Origin: JAPLHV01 sp964464245
Lineage (GTDB): Bacteria; Caldisericota; JANLFM01
Assembly (NCBI GenBank): GCA_964464245.1
Contig: CAYXFH010000067.1
Span: forward strand, 1 to 10,749
DNA: 10,749 nt
Direction: 5' to 3'
This document shows positions 1 to 6,394 of the stretch, one piece after another; position 1 is the stretch's first letter, and each line of letters opens with the position of its first letter. The translations under genes were made by a program, and so were the position numbers. The notes below the pieces were generated by a model that did not search any database, was not told the origin of the DNA, and was given only the letters and a program-made list of their open reading frames with translations.

Positions 1-2
1 CG

Positions 3-1145
3 CCGCCCGGCGCTCCCCCACCCTGGCAGTCTCCGGGCTGGCAAACCCCCCCGTTGCCGCCTCGGCGCGAACGCCATGGCGGAGACTTCGTCTTCCCCTT
101 GATCCTGATCTGCTTGGGCGTGCTCTTCCTGCTCGGCCAACTGAACGTCATCCAAGTGAACTGGAGCGTCATCTGGCCGATCCTGCTGATCGCCATCGGC
201 GTCGGCATCATCTTCAACCGCCGCTCCACGCCGGGTTGGGTGATCGCGATCCTGGTGATCCTGCTGGTGGTCTTCGTCAGCTTTATGGTGGTCCCCAATC
301 TGATCCCCGGCATGAACATCAATCTCGGCGAAACCCAAACCAAGACCGAGCAGTGGAGCCAAAGCATGATCGGCGACGCCAGAACCTTGCTGCTAAAACT
401 GGAAGCGCCCGCCGGGTCGATCAACATCCATCCCGATGCCGGATTGGGCGCCAATGCACTCCAGATCATCACCACCAGCAACATCAACGATCTGCCGGCC
501 CCCGCCGGAAGCCGGACCGGAGACACCTATCAAGTAACCGCCAGCTACCGGCAAGGTCCGACGAGTTGGCTGCCTTTTCTCTCTCCGTTCAATTGGGGAA
601 GCGTGCGGTTGGAGCGGGACATCTCCCTGAAAACATTCTTGCCTGTCGCCTTCGACGCTCAAATGACCTCCGGCAAGATCCTCGCCGACACCAACGGCCT
701 TTCCATCCAAGATGCCAGCTTCACTTTCACCAGTGGGGAACTCGCATGGGATGCCGGAACCCAAGTCTCCAGCGCCAACCCGCGCATCACCTTCCATTTC
801 ACTTCTGGCCGGGCCGATGGACGCAACCTCGGGTTCACCAACTTTCGCGAGATGAACGTAGAGTTTACCTCCGGCAACGGGGTCTTCAACCTGGCCGGCT
901 TGACACCCGGCGTGCATAACCTGCGGGTCGGCATCACCAGCGGCGACATCCGCATCCAAGTGCCAAAAGGGGTCGCCTACAGCGTGCGGGTAGACCGCAC
1001 CAGCGGCAGCGCCATGGTTGATGGCCGATCCTTTTCCAATGGCGAGCGTTTTGAATCGCCCAATTACGCCGGCGCAGCCACCAAGCTGGATATGCAGCTC
1101 GGCATCACCAGCGGCAGCATCAACGTCGAGTTCAACGCCTTCTAG
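3..1145 (+). CDS. LiaI/LiaF-like membrane protein with toast-rack domain (5' partial)
   Basis: The frame is open from the first full codon of the window. The part before a possible TTG at 54 is rich in Pro, Trp and Gln, and that TTG has only a C-run upstream and no Shine-Dalgarno, so the true start probably lies outside the window. Counting from the TTG, three membrane helices lie at about 13-30, 37-54 and 61-80, with the spaced FPLIL and WPILLI motifs of the DUF5668/LiaI-LiaF transmembrane family. The rest is a beta-rich extracytoplasmic domain with seven TSG turns (about 205, 226, 250, 272, 295, 316, 352), mostly 21-24 residues apart, as in the DUF4097/toast-rack fold. LiaF relatives act in envelope stress signalling with a two-component system. 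No such system is visible here, so the role is inferred from the family only. A strong terminator follows. Confidence 0.85.
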   Translation, partial: PPGAPPPWQSPGWQTPPLPPRRERHGGDFVFPLILICLGVLFLLGQLNVIQVNWSVIWPILLIAIGVGIIFNRRSTPGWVIAILVILLVVFVSFMVVPNLIPGMNINLGETQTKTEQWSQSMIGDARTLLLKLEAPAGSINIHPDAGLGANALQIITTSNINDLPAPAGSRTGDTYQVTASYRQGPTSWLPFLSPFNWGSVRLERDISLKTFLPVAFDAQMTSGKILADTNGLSIQDASFTFTSGELAWDAGTQVSSANPRITFHFTSGRADGRNLGFTNFREMNVEFTSGNGVFNLAGLTPGVHNLRVGITSGDIRIQVPKGVAYSVRVDRTSGSAMVDGRSFSNGERFESPNYAGAATKLDMQLGITSGSINVEFNAF

Positions 1146-1163
1146 TCTTCTGCTTCCCGGACT

Positions 1164-1202
1164 ACACCAAGAGGAGCTTTTCGGGGCTCCTCTTGGTGTT
1201 TT
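1164..1202 (+). terminator. Rho-independent terminator after the toast-rack gene
   Basis: A perfect 14-bp stem (ACACCAAGAGGAGC at 1164-1177 pairing with 1186-1199) encloses an 8-nt loop and runs into TTTT. It lies 18 nt after the stop codon of the upstream gene. Confidence 0.9.
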
Positions 1203-1230
1203 CACTCTCTTCGCGACCTTTTAGAGAACT

Positions 1231-1488
1231 CAGGGACGTTGTTAAATTGTTGACTAAAACCGTCATGGCGATTCCATAACCCCATCCTCTAGATCGAATC
1301 CGCTCGACACCCCATTCATCTTCGGGCACGGATCGTGGGCGGCAACGAGAGAGGGCGACATGTTCCCGGCGGGTATCATGTGGGAAACATCTGCCCTCTA
1401 ATGGGCACGGCAAGTGATCAGGCCTCGCAGCTCACCTCTCGACAAATGGTGCGGACGAAAGTTACTTGACAATTTAACAACGTCCCTG
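1231..1488. mobile_element. MITE-like non-autonomous element, 258 bp
   Basis: The ends are exact 20-bp inverted repeats: CAGGGACGTTGTTAAATTGT at 1231-1250 and its reverse complement at 1469-1488. The tetranucleotide AACT stands immediately outside both ends (1227-1230 and 1489-1492), as expected of a target-site duplication, although a chance 4-bp match cannot be excluded. The roughly 218-bp interior has no credible coding frame on either strand. This is the structure of a miniature inverted-repeat element moved by a transposase encoded elsewhere. The CAGGG tip is reminiscent of ISAs1-type ends, but I cannot assign the family from the sequence. Confidence 0.75.
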
Positions 1489-1616
1489 AACTTACCTATG
1501 CGCAGAGTACGCCACTTGGATGGGCCAAATTGAAGAAGCAGAGGAACTGGTACCCTACGCCAATACAACCCGGAATTCGGGGGAAGACGATGAGGTGACT
1601 AATCAGCAATTGGAGG

Positions 1617-1795
1617 AAAAAGGGGACAGATTTATTTTTCCTGACCCTCGAAATTCCACCCGTCCTTCCATCTTCTTCTCCATTTCTTCCAGGAGCCATC
1701 CTTTCATTCCCGCAGGTTCTTAAGGCAATGCCGATAATCGCCATCTGCGAGGAAAACGGCTTGCCTGTCTCAATAAATAAATCTGTCCCCTTTTT
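1617..1795 (-). mobile_element. Collapsed IS200-like/RAYT (Y1 transposase) element
   Basis: A 179-bp segment is bounded by two inverted 21-bp copies (1617-1637 and 1775-1795) of a motif with core GGGGACAGATTTATTT flanked by an A-run. This motif commonly borders REP-associated tyrosine (Y1) transposase genes (from memory of the family). Between the copies, the minus strand carries a short in-frame remnant of such a transposase at 1707-1769. The element is far too short for a functional RAYT, so it is an internally deleted derivative. Confidence 0.65.
1707..1769 (-). pseudogene. Y1 (RAYT/IS200-like) transposase fragment
   Basis: One minus-strand frame reads RQAVFLADGDYRHCLKNLRE after an Asp codon, then stops. 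This matches the N-terminal block of RAYT Y1 transposases (typically NRQxxFxxxxDYxxYLxxLxE), located after the HVxxRG segment. A stop codon lies just upstream in frame, and the catalytic HxH and Tyr segments are absent. Only 21 codons remain, so it is a relic. Assignment rests on motif recognition, not a database search. Confidence 0.6.
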
Positions 1796-1821
1796 CATAC
1801 TGGAAAGGTTGGACCCTTTGG

Positions 1822-1830
1822 TGGTAGAAT
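1822..1830 (+). promoter_or_regulatory. Extended -10 promoter element of the methyltransferase gene
   Basis: TGGTAGAAT fits an extended -10 (TGn plus TAGAAT) and ends 8 nt before the ATG at 1839. Transcription would begin at or within a few bases of the start codon, which also lacks a Shine-Dalgarno. I see no good -35 at 16-18 nt. Confidence 0.5.
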
Positions 1831-1838
1831 AGGCTAAG

Positions 1839-2642
1839 ATGGGATCACCTGTGAGCATCTCCGAGAAATCTCTATTCTGGGCAGGACAAGACGCTGGAAG
1901 CCGTTTCTACGAGCGCATGGTGGAACGCCTGCCGGTATTGTTGGAAAGATTCCAGGCTCACCCGCGAACCATCCTTGATCTCTCCTGCGGGGACGGAACC
2001 TTCGCCATTTTGCTAGCTCGCCAGGGGTTCAAGGTAACGGGAGTGGACACCTCTCCTTGGTCTCTCGAGTATGCCCGCTCCCGGGCTCGCGAAGAAGGCT
2101 TGAGCATCGGCTTCCTGCTGCAGGACTTACGCAACCTTTCCTCCGAATTTCGCTTCGACTTGGCCACTTGTTGGTTCGACAACCTGAATACCCTGCTGGA
2201 CGGGGAAGAGCTATACAAGGTCTTCTGCAATGTACAGGATGTCGTTCAACCTGGCGGGCTCTTCCTCTTCGAGATGAATACGATCTATGGCTTGGCCGTA
2301 CACTGGCAATGGAACCAATGCTATGTGCACCAGGAAAGCGAAGAGCACTTCGAGTTGCATCGCCCGACCTACGATTACGAGCGCAACATCGCCACTTTGC
2401 GGGTGACTCGGTTTCGGCGCAAGGGGGAACTGTGGCAACGCGCCGATGAGATGGTGCAGGAACGTGGGTACACCTTGGAAGAGTTGCGCCAGGTGATCCG
2501 AGAAGCCGGTTGGGAGCAATTGGCTTGCTTTGGCGATCCTTGGAAGATGACGCCCCCCAATGTGCACAGTGCGCGCGTCTGGTTCGCTTTGCAGGCGCCC
2601 CCCGAGGGAACTGTCCGGCAGCGGGAGGCCACGCCCAGCTAA
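1839..2642 (+). CDS. Class I SAM-dependent methyltransferase
   Basis: This is a 267-residue soluble protein with the Rossmann-like methyltransferase core. Motif I is ILDLSCGDGTFAILLA at about 45-60, the loop that holds S-adenosylmethionine. The acidic residue for the ribose is D70 in VTGVDTS, and a post-motif block FDLATCWFDNLN lies at about 106-117. PGGLFLFEMNT at 138-148 corresponds to the strand-5 region common in the Methyltransf_25/11 families. The C-terminal half (about 150-250), rich in aromatic and charged residues, probably recognises the substrate, which cannot be named. The ATG at 1839 is chosen because motif spacing fits and an extended -10 sits just upstream, although no Shine-Dalgarno is present. 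It may be co-transcribed with the TPR gene 70 bp downstream. Confidence 0.85.
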   Translation: MGSPVSISEKSLFWAGQDAGSRFYERMVERLPVLLERFQAHPRTILDLSCGDGTFAILLARQGFKVTGVDTSPWSLEYARSRAREEGLSIGFLLQDLRNLSSEFRFDLATCWFDNLNTLLDGEELYKVFCNVQDVVQPGGLFLFEMNTIYGLAVHWQWNQCYVHQESEEHFELHRPTYDYERNIATLRVTRFRRKGELWQRADEMVQERGYTLEELRQVIREAGWEQLACFGDPWKMTPPNVHSARVWFALQAPPEGTVRQREATPS

Positions 2643-2712
2643 CCTTTCCCCTCCGTTTGTCACCCTGCAGTAAGAAGCGCCCACTTGCGGGGAAGACCGT
2701 AAGAGGGTAAGA

Positions 2713-3501
2713 ATGGGGATCAAGATGTACGAGACGGAAGACGAACACCTTCATCAGGGGATTGTTTATTTCGACCGCGGCCGCTTCCAGGAAGCGGAGC
2801 GAATGCTGCGTCTCTCCCTGAAAGAGCGCCCACGCGGTCACGATAGTTTGGACCGGCATTTCTTTCTGGCCCGTATCCTCTTGGCTGAGGGAAAGTTAGC
2901 CATGGTCGAGAGAATTGCGCGACGTTTGGCTCGCGAGGCGAACGACAGCGAGAGCCGCTGGTTTTATGCCTCCATCCTCTACCAGCGAGAGAAGTTCGCC
3001 GAGGCTGAAACGGTTTTCCAGGAAGTGGTGCAAGAGTCGCCCGCTTATGGGCTAGGCGGTATCCTGGAGCGAGTGGCTCTGCGAAAACGATGGAAAGAGA
3101 AGGGGTATCTCTTCAAGCCGGACCCGACACGTTGCCTGGAAGCATTCCTCCTGAGTCTGCAGCACCAGGGCTATTTAAACATGAAAATCTACCGCGAGGC
3201 GCAGTTCGCCATCGAGCAGGCTCTGGAGCTGGATCCGGATAACTGCCTGCTGCATCAGCGGCGGGCGGAGTTTGAGTGGTGGCGGCCTCATTATTGCCCG
3301 GTGTGCGGTGAGCCCGTTCACCCGGGTTGGCGAAAGTGCACCGTCTGCTCTGCGAATCTCTCCTACCGGTCCCCCGATGTGTGGCGTGATTGCCCCTATT
3401 GCGGGGCGGAGGTCGGCCTTTTGTGGAATAGTTGCCCTTATTGTGGGCGAGACCCCGACCAAGTCTGGTTGTTAGGTTCCGAGGAGCTAGACGCGGAATA
3501 A
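2713..3501 (+). CDS. TPR-like protein with C-terminal double zinc ribbon, function unknown
   Basis: The protein has 262 residues and no signal peptide or membrane helix. Residues about 10-185 are helical with tetratricopeptide-like periodicity: GIVYFDRGRFQEAERML at 16-32, ASILYQREKFAEAETVFQEV at 86-105, and EAQFAIEQALELDPDN at 162-177. The C-terminus carries two zinc ribbons with paired knuckles CPVC (195-198) with CTVC (209-212), and CPYC (227-230) with CPYC (241-244), as in double-zinc-ribbon proteins. This suggests a scaffold binding protein or nucleic acid. No enzyme motif is visible. The start at 2713 has a weak AGAGGG upstream; an in-frame ATG at 2725 is an alternative. It lies 70 bp after the methyltransferase and 58 bp before the superoxide dismutase, possibly as one transcript. 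Confidence 0.75.
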   Translation: MGIKMYETEDEHLHQGIVYFDRGRFQEAERMLRLSLKERPRGHDSLDRHFFLARILLAEGKLAMVERIARRLAREANDSESRWFYASILYQREKFAEAETVFQEVVQESPAYGLGGILERVALRKRWKEKGYLFKPDPTRCLEAFLLSLQHQGYLNMKIYREAQFAIEQALELDPDNCLLHQRRAEFEWWRPHYCPVCGEPVHPGWRKCTVCSANLSYRSPDVWRDCPYCGAEVGLLWNSCPYCGRDPDQVWLLGSEELDAE

Positions 3502-3543
3502 GCCGCCTCACCCATCTGTTGCATCAGCAAATCAACATCCCAT

Positions 3544-3550
3544 AAAGGAG
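3544..3550 (+). promoter_or_regulatory. Shine-Dalgarno that supports a TTG start for sod
   Basis: AAAGGAG lies 9 nt upstream of TTG at 3560. The next codons give AYQAKDYSHL, the expected N-terminus, and no in-frame ATG occurs until residue 14, so TTG is the likely start. Confidence 0.65.
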
Positions 3551-3559
3551 ACAAACAAG

Positions 3560-4138
3560 TTGGCCTATCAAGCGAAAGATTACTCCCACCTGATCGGTAT
3601 GGAGGGATTCTCCGAGACTCTCCTGAAGAATCACTTCACGCTCTATGGCGGCTATGTGACCAACACCAACAAGGTGATGGACGGCTTGACCGCTCTTGCC
3701 AATGAGGGAAGGGCAGCCACTCCCCAGTTCGCTGAGATGAAGCGCCGTCTGGGCTGGGAATTCAATGGAATGCGGCTGCACGAGTACTATTTCGAGAACC
3801 TCGGCGGGGACGGCAAGTTGGACCCGTCCAGTAAGTTGGCACTCACAGTAACGGAGCAGTGGGGTTCTCTGGAAATGTGGGAGGCAGATTTCCGGGCCAC
3901 CGCGACGATGCGCGGCATCGGTTGGACTGTCCTGTACTTAGACATGATCACCGGCCAAATGTTGAATGTGTGGATCAACGAGCACGACGTGGGCCACCCC
4001 GCTGGTTGCAAGCCGTTATTGGTCCTTGACGTCTTCGAGCACGCCTTCCTGACCGACTACGGATTGAAACGCCCCGATTACATCGAAGCTTTTTTCCGTC
4101 ACATCCATTGGACAGAGGTGGAGAATCGCCTCAGCTAG
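3560..4138 (+). CDS. sod: Fe/Mn-family superoxide dismutase, archaeal-like subtype
   Basis: A 192-residue cytoplasmic enzyme that dismutates superoxide to oxygen and hydrogen peroxide. The four metal ligands are visible: H25 (LLKNHFTLYGGYV), H74 (GMRLHEYYFENLGG), and D157 with H161 (LDVFEHAF). The C-terminal signature DYGLKRPDYIEAFFRHIHW follows. Two features depart from textbook FeSOD and MnSOD. The usual DxWEHAYY is DVFEHAF, with Phe for Trp. The outer-sphere Gln is missing at both usual places: G70 replaces the FeSOD Gln, and H142 in NEHD occupies the MnSOD Gln position, 15 residues before ligand D157. As I recall, Sulfolobus-type archaeal enzymes have this pattern. Metal preference cannot be read reliably. 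A terminator follows, so it ends its transcription unit. Confidence 0.92.
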   Translation: MAYQAKDYSHLIGMEGFSETLLKNHFTLYGGYVTNTNKVMDGLTALANEGRAATPQFAEMKRRLGWEFNGMRLHEYYFENLGGDGKLDPSSKLALTVTEQWGSLEMWEADFRATATMRGIGWTVLYLDMITGQMLNVWINEHDVGHPAGCKPLLVLDVFEHAFLTDYGLKRPDYIEAFFRHIHWTEVENRLS

Positions 4139-4165
4139 CGCGCTTTCTTCATAAAGAGATGCCAG

Positions 4166-4188
4166 GGCGGGGCAATTCCCCGCCTTTT
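4166..4188 (+). terminator. Rho-independent terminator after sod
   Basis: GGCGGGG at 4166-4172 pairs perfectly with CCCCGCC at 4178-4184 across a CAATT loop, followed by TTTT. It separates sod from the tRNA unit. Confidence 0.85.
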
Positions 4189-4217
4189 GCATAGCTGCGC
4201 GGGGCATCTGCTAGAAT
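4187..4217 (+). promoter_or_regulatory. Promoter of the tRNA unit
   Basis: The extended -10 TGCTAGAAT (4209-4217) ends 10 nt before the tRNA 5' end. A possible -35, TTGCAT at 4187-4192, has a long 19-nt spacer and overlaps the tail of the sod terminator. Confidence 0.6.
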
Positions 4218-4227
4218 ACGGAAAATC

Positions 4228-4300
<73 letters not shown>

Positions 4301-4315
4301 CTAGGACGGTCACCG

Positions 4316-5020
4316 ATGGAGGAACTGGACGGGCTGTACCGCTTGCAGCGCTTAGATCTGACGTTGCGCGAAAAAGAAGAGGAGTCACGCCGTCTGCGCA
4401 CCCCTCCGGCAAGCATCCGGCAAGCCGAAGATTCGCGGGTCTTGCTGGTGAAAATCGAGCAAGAGCGCCAACGCTTGAAAAGCGAGATAAAAGACCGTGA
4501 ACTGCAAGTCGACACCATCCAAGCGAAAATCCAGCGGCTGGAGCGTGAGCTGTTCTCTGGGAAGGGTGGTGCAAAAGAGTTGCTGGACAAGCAAACCGAC
4601 CAACAGCACCAAAAAACGCGCAAGAGCAACTTGGAAGATCAAATCCTGGAGATGATGGAACGCTTGGAGGAGCTGGACGGGCAGTTGGCGGAAGCGCGCC
4701 GGGAACTGACAGCTCGCGAGGCAGAACGAGAGAAGGATCTGAAAGCCAAGGCCGTGGCTAGCGCTGCTCTTGAGGAGGAAATCGGCCAAATTCGCCGGCA
4801 GTGTCAGGAGTTGGCGCCGGGGATCCCACCAGAGCTCCTCTCTCGCTACGAGAATCAGCGCAAGTACCTGCAAGGGCAATTCCTCTCCACGGTCGCCAAC
4901 GGAAGCTGCCAAGGTTGCGGGGTGCAATTGGCCTCCGCCGAGCTGACCCGCTTGCGCAAAGAGGGACATCTCCCTTGCGGCAGTTGCGGGCGCATTCTGC
5001 TCTTTCAACCGCCCGATTGA
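4316..5020 (+). CDS. Coiled-coil protein with C4-type zinc ribbon (zf-RING_7 family)
   Basis: A 234-residue protein of the widespread bacterial family with a long helical hairpin and a terminal zinc ribbon (zf-RING_7; relatives include chlamydial CT398). Residues about 8-165 are dense in Glu, Lys, Gln and Leu heptads, interrupted by the family hinge LFSGKGGAKELLDKQ at 79-93. The ribbon uses C198/C201 (CQGC) and C221/C224 (CGSC). The exact role is not established; a nucleic-acid or protein-scaffold role is usually supposed. An in-frame GTG at 4292 lies inside the tRNA, so the ATG at 4316 with a weak TAGGA 9 nt upstream is taken as the start. Only 15 nt separate it from the tRNA, with no terminator, so the two are probably co-transcribed. 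Confidence 0.85.
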   Translation: MEELDGLYRLQRLDLTLREKEEESRRLRTPPASIRQAEDSRVLLVKIEQERQRLKSEIKDRELQVDTIQAKIQRLERELFSGKGGAKELLDKQTDQQHQKTRKSNLEDQILEMMERLEELDGQLAEARRELTAREAEREKDLKAKAVASAALEEEIGQIRRQCQELAPGIPPELLSRYENQRKYLQGQFLSTVANGSCQGCGVQLASAELTRLRKEGHLPCGSCGRILLFQPPD

Positions 5021-5088
5021 AGATGGCTAACTCAGCAGCTCCAGCGCGTTTCCCATCGAGCGGTGAAGCGGTTACACTAACGGCGAAT

Positions 5089-5094
5089 AGGAGG
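5089..5094 (+). promoter_or_regulatory. Shine-Dalgarno that sets the lgt start
   Basis: AGGAGG is 5 nt before ATG at 5100 but only 2 nt before the adjacent in-frame TTG at 5097, so ATG is preferred. Confidence 0.75.
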
Positions 5095-5099
5095 AGTTG

Positions 5100-6347
5100 A
5101 TGCGAACGAAAAAGGCGCTAGCCCTACAGATCTTGGTCACTCTGCTGGTTGTGGTATTCCTGGTCGTCTTGTATTTCCTGATCCGTCCGTCACCCGACAA
5201 CCCGGTAAACGCGGTCATCTTTGCCATCGGCAGCATCGCCGTGCACTGGTACGGCCTGCTGATCGCGCTCAGCTTCATCCCCTGCATCTACACGGCTGTC
5301 TGGATGGCCAAAAATTGGGGGATCAACCCGGACCACATCTACAACTTGGCCATCCTGGCCGCCCCTCTGGCGGTGATCTTCGCCCGCCTCTTCTACTGTG
5401 CTCTGAACTGGGGTTATTTCTCACTTCACCCTGTGGAGATCCTCTACATCTGGATGGGGGGGCTCTCCCTTTACGGGGTCATCTTCGGCGGGGTGCTGGC
5501 TTGCCTGATCTATGCCGCCGTCTCCAAGATCCCCTTCCTGCGCATCCTCGACCTGGGGGCGCCCGCCCTTATTCTAGGACAAGCCATCGGCCGCTGGGGG
5601 AACTTCTTCAACCAAGAACTCTTCGGCTATCCCACCGACCTGCCGTGGAAAATGTGGGTCAATCCGGACGCTGTACAAGCCCTTCAGAACCAGGTACACA
5701 GCTTCCCGCCGGAGACCCGGCAATGGATCCTGGGTTCCCAGTACTTCCACCCGACCTTCCTCTACGAGTCGATCGCCAATGTGCTCCTCTTCAGCCTCCT
5801 GATCTGGGTAGCCCGCCGCAAAGATCTTCGGCGCGGGGTCATCGTCTCCCTCTATTTGATCATCTATAGCGTCTACCGCTTTCTGGAAGAGTTCGTGCGC
5901 ATCGAACCGGCCTCGGTGGGATCGCTCAGTTGGGGCCAGATCGGAGCCCTGATCACCATCGTGGTCGGCGTCTTGATTCTGCTCTACAGCAACCGTTTGA
6001 AGCCGCAAGTAGCGGCTGCACCTGCGGGTGCTGCAGATGCTGGGAAAATGGACATGCCCGCAGGATCCGCTCAGTTGCCGGTTGTGCTCCTCCCGGTAGC
6101 GCTCCCCCCAGAGGTGAAGCAGGATGCTGGCCCAGCAGACCAGGCGGCAGTAGAAGCGGGTGAAACTCCCCCCGCGCCCATCGCTGTCGTTGAGGGGGCG
6201 ACTTCTGTAGTCGTGGAGGGGGCGACTCCCGCTGTCGTTGAAGCGGCTATTGCGGCGCCTTCGATCGCTCCGCCCGATGAACAAAAACAGCTCCCCTTTA
6301 CCCAGGACAGCGCTGTGGAGCCCCCGGCAGAGAAAACAACCACCTAA
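5100..6347 (+). CDS. lgt: Prolipoprotein diacylglyceryl transferase with extra N- and C-terminal segments
   Basis: This integral membrane enzyme moves diacylglyceryl from phosphatidylglycerol to the lipobox Cys of prolipoproteins, the first step of lipoprotein maturation. Family blocks are in order: HWYGLLIAL at 49-57, WMGGLSLYGVIFGG at 118-131 (Tyr125 where E. coli has the His of its HGG motif), the signature GRWGNFFNQELFG at 164-176, HPTFLYES at 217-224, and YRFLEEFVRIE at 259-269. At 415 residues it is well above the usual 260-300. An additional hydrophobic helix (11-28) precedes the core, and a tail of about 115 residues after the last helix is rich in Ala, Pro, Val and Glu with an eight-residue repeat. 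The tail is probably cytoplasmic and disordered. It starts 79 nt after the zinc-ribbon gene and could share its transcript. Confidence 0.95.
   Translation: MRTKKALALQILVTLLVVVFLVVLYFLIRPSPDNPVNAVIFAIGSIAVHWYGLLIALSFIPCIYTAVWMAKNWGINPDHIYNLAILAAPLAVIFARLFYCALNWGYFSLHPVEILYIWMGGLSLYGVIFGGVLACLIYAAVSKIPFLRILDLGAPALILGQAIGRWGNFFNQELFGYPTDLPWKMWVNPDAVQALQNQVHSFPPETRQWILGSQYFHPTFLYESIANVLLFSLLIWVARRKDLRRGVIVSLYLIIYSVYRFLEEFVRIEPASVGSLSWGQIGALITIVVGVLILLYSNRLKPQVAAAPAGAADAGKMDMPAGSAQLPVVLLPVALPPEVKQDAGPADQAAVEAGETPPAPIAVVEGATSVVVEGATPAVVEAAIAAPSIAPPDEQKQLPFTQDSAVEPPAEKTTT
6186..6257 (+). repeat. Three tandem 24-bp units in the lgt tail
   Basis: Units begin at 6186, 6210 and 6234 and encode VVEGATSV, VVEGATPA and VVEAAIAA. 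The first two are close copies of each other in DNA, and the third has diverged. This points to recent slippage expansion within the low-complexity tail. Confidence 0.75.
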
Positions 6348-6353
6348 TAAGAG

Positions 6354-6388
6354 CTAATGGGGACAGATTTGAAATCTGTCCCCATTAG
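6354..6388. repeat. Perfect 35-nt palindrome containing the GGGGACAGATTT word
   Basis: Arms of 17 bp (6354-6370 and 6372-6388) are exactly complementary around a single G. The left arm reads CTAATGGGGACAGATTT. It fills the gap between the convergent stops of lgt (6347) and the glycerate kinase (6395). The word matches the motif copies at 1617-1637, 1775-1795 and 8248-8271, so it is likely a REP-like palindromic relic tied to RAYT elements. The RNA hairpin could also end transcription from both sides, but no T-run follows. Confidence 0.75.
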
Positions 6389-6394
6389 ATGCCA

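Noticed and set aside
393..1205. Minus-strand open frame antisense to the toast-rack gene
   Set aside because: Composition is that of a complement shadow, and the plus strand has clear membrane helices and TSG repeats.
1466..1500. TTGACA at the right end of the MITE as an outward -35
   Set aside because: No acceptable -10 lies 16-18 nt downstream.
1496..1858. Minus-strand 120-codon frame and the plus-strand 67-codon frame at 1520-1723
   Set aside because: Both run through the RAYT motif copies and the junk between them. The true coding remnant (1707-1769) is in a different frame.
2029..2859. Minus-strand open frame across the methyltransferase and TPR genes
   Set aside because: It spans two well-supported plus-strand genes and shows no recognisable motif.
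3519..3546. Promoter candidate TTGCAT...CATAAA before sod
   Set aside because: The -10 would overlap the Shine-Dalgarno at 3544-3550, leaving the ribosome binding site outside the transcript. Co-transcription from upstream is simpler.
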